From assembly GCA_002390045.1 (NCBI GenBank), contig DGSB01000018.1, positions 1 through 14,681 on the forward strand: a DNA stretch of 14,681 nt. Reading direction: 5' to 3'. The DNA is from Fibrobacter sp. UBA4373 (GTDB taxonomy: Bacteria > Fibrobacterota > Fibrobacteria > Fibrobacterales > Fibrobacteraceae). This document shows positions 13,425 through 14,681 of this stretch, one piece after another (the stretch's first letter is position 1; each line of letters starts with the position of its first letter). The notes beneath the pieces were generated by a model. That model saw nothing but the letters and a program-made list of their open reading frames with translations. It was not told the DNA's origin and did no database searches. A program made the position numbers and the translations under genes.

Positions 13425-14681
13425 ATGAAGATTTTTTACACTTGTCTTTTGGGATTATTTGTCTTTGCGATCGTCGCATGTGAAACCGATTTGATGGAAC
13501 CGAAAACTGTGGCTCCGAATCTGAGGTCGATTGAATTTTCTGGTTGGAATGTGGATTCTATCGATGATGTTTCTCATAGAATTAAAATTTCACCGTCGAA
13601 AAAATGGTTGGATTCTATCGTTGTGGATTCCGTTGAAACGATTGGCGGAGCTTCGCTTTATCTTGCGGCAGATGCGGATCTTTACAACCCGGAATTAGGA
13701 GAAAAGCTTGTTTCGAAAACGGTCATTTCCGCTCTGGATACGACAGAATTTTCGATTGTCGTTTTGGACGAGAAAAATCGCATTGTAAACGTGTGGCTTG
13801 TGCTGTGGGAAGATCCCACGCAATCTAATAAGATTGCTTCTTCATCTTCGACGACTCGCCATGACGATTCTTCTTCGAGTTCTTGCATAGAGAGCTCTTC
13901 TTCAAGTGATGTTGTGAATGAAGAGGATCCTCCATCTTCAAGTTCTTACGAAGAAAGTTCTTCTTCAAGTGATGCTGTAAACGAAGAGAAACTATCCAGT
14001 ACAAAAGAAGTTTTCCTTTCAGAACTTTTGCCAGTAGTGAACGGAGATACTTTACAAAATGCGGTGACGGTAAACGGTCAAGACGTTTTGATTGAAGTGC
14101 CTTATGCTTCTTCGCTTGGAACAGCTCTTTCCCAAATACAGTTTGCGGGAATGGATTCTGTTTGGGATCTTCGTTCGGCAAAAACTCTGAACCTCTTGTC
14201 GGAAGATTCTGTCCTTACCGCATATCGTGTCATGGCGGCGGTTCAGCTTCCTGGTTCGGACTTTGCAAAACGGGATGATTCTTTTTGGGGAACGACCAGC
14301 GATGCGATGGCTACCGAAGCAACGGCCAAAGTGGTTGCCAATTACACATTTTCATCGACAGCAAATCTTTGGGAAGGCGATAATTCGATTACTTTGACTT
14401 CCAATGTGATATCTTGTGCTTGGGCGGGAATCGGCGGCTTTAAGAAACTGGCTACAGGGATCTATTTTGCCGGAAGTTATTCGGGGCAAAATGCGATGAA
14501 CCTTTACGATGTGAATTATGCTGGCGGAACTCCGTCGACGGGGGAATCGGATATGTCTTTGCTGATGGATTTTGGTCGTCCGTTTACGGGACGTCCAGCA
14601 GCATTTGAATTGACATATTCCTATGAGCATGTGGATTCTAAAAATTCGGAATATCCGCAGAAAGCTCTCGCTTATGTGATT
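13425..14681 (+). CDS. Surface lipoprotein with Ser-rich linker and PCMD-like domain, 3' end outside window
   Basis: The frame is open for 419 codons from ATG 13425 to the window edge. It begins with a lipoprotein signal (MKIFYTCLLGLFVFAIVAC), lipobox I-V-A-C with Cys19. Residues about 30-135 form a beta-rich domain (SIEFSGWNVDSI, LVSKTVISALDTTEFSIVVLD, IVNVWLVLWE). About 139-192 is a flexible linker of Ser runs and acidic residues. About 195-280 is a second beta-rich segment (VNGDTLQNAVTVNGQDVLIEVPY). From about 288 the sequence FWGTTSDAMATEATAKVV, then GIYFAGSYSG and MDFGRPFTGRPAAFELTYSYEH, resembles PF13201, the 'putative carbohydrate metabolism domain' of Bacteroidetes/Fibrobacter surface proteins. 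Binding of glycans or a role in cellulose attachment is inferred only. AAGAG at 13412-13416 is a plausible ribosome binding site, 8 bases from this ATG. The overlapping ATG at 13421 stops after 20 codons. It is probably co-transcribed with the barrel gene. Confidence 0.82.
   Translation, partial: MKIFYTCLLGLFVFAIVACETDLMEPKTVAPNLRSIEFSGWNVDSIDDVSHRIKISPSKKWLDSIVVDSVETIGGASLYLAADADLYNPELGEKLVSKTVISALDTTEFSIVVLDEKNRIVNVWLVLWEDPTQSNKIASSSSTTRHDDSSSSSCIESSSSSDVVNEEDPPSSSSYEESSSSSDAVNEEKLSSTKEVFLSELLPVVNGDTLQNAVTVNGQDVLIEVPYASSLGTALSQIQFAGMDSVWDLRSAKTLNLLSEDSVLTAYRVMAAVQLPGSDFAKRDDSFWGTTSDAMATEATAKVVANYTFSSTANLWEGDNSITLTSNVISCAWAGIGGFKKLATGIYFAGSYSGQNAMNLYDVNYAGGTPSTGESDMSLLMDFGRPFTGRPAAFELTYSYEHVDSKNSEYPQKALAYVI
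13863..13988 (+). repeat. Two tandem 63-base copies coding the Ser-rich linker
   Basis: Copy 1 (13863-13925) and copy 2 (13926-13988) are exactly 21 codons each and match at 49 of 63 bases by my count. Both encode D-x-x-SSSS-(S)-aromatic/Cys-x-E-SSSSSD-x-VNEE. The last 33 bases of each copy differ at only four positions. In-frame duplication of this kind lengthens linkers without disturbing the flanking domains. Copy 1 carries a Cys where copy 2 has Tyr. Confidence 0.8.

Noticed and set aside
13421..13483. ATG at 13421 as the lipoprotein start
   Set aside because: That frame ends after 20 codons. The ATG at 13425 opens a long frame beginning with a lipoprotein signal.
13825..14181. 118-codon - strand frame opposite the Ser-rich linker
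   Set aside because: Low-complexity shadow of the Ser/Glu repeat on the + strand (Lys/Leu/Ser-rich); the sense frame has a lipoprotein signal and folded domains.

Overview
The window looks like chromosomal DNA of a Fibrobacter-type bacterium (Fibrobacterota), an anaerobic cellulose degrader. The evidence is a GH94 cellobiose phosphorylase, an oxygen-sensitive class I (4Fe-4S) fumarate hydratase that fits succinate fermentation, a PorU-like type IX secretion sortase with its own C-terminal sorting domain, a Ser-rich-linker surface lipoprotein ending in a PCMD-like domain, and a C-terminal piece of the 'Fibrobacter succinogenes major paralogous domain' (FISUMP). This assignment rests on my recognition of families, not on a search. 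All genes I can support are on the + strand.

Region 1 (1-9189) is a tight head-to-tail array of six genes: fumarate hydratase (5' end outside the window), hisH, hisF, tldD, porU and a polytopic membrane protein. The gaps are 15, -1, 0, 3 and 5 bases, and I see no terminator between them. It reads as one transcription unit mixing central metabolism (malate/fumarate), histidine/purine-linked metabolism (IGP synthase), a TldD metalloprotease and the type IX secretion sortase. The last gene is not recognised and may be a new partner of PorU.

Region 2 (9190-12466) holds a PadR-family regulator preceded by a small inverted-repeat cluster that could be its operator. It is followed 32 bases later by cellobiose phosphorylase, which splits intracellular cellobiose with phosphate into glucose-1-phosphate and glucose. 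A strong intrinsic terminator closes this unit. Codon use in cellobiose phosphorylase is strongly biased, as in highly expressed genes.

Region 3 (12467-14681) is a cell-surface region. It has a 48-50-codon relic of a FISUMP domain that still carries a Shine-Dalgarno sequence and start codon, then a signal-peptide-bearing outer-membrane beta-barrel protein. Eleven bases later comes a lipoprotein that runs off the window; it has a Ser-rich linker made of a 63-base tandem duplication and a C-terminal PCMD-like domain.

I saw no RNA genes, CRISPR arrays, insertion sequences or transposase genes. No intergenic stretch exceeds about 250 bases.
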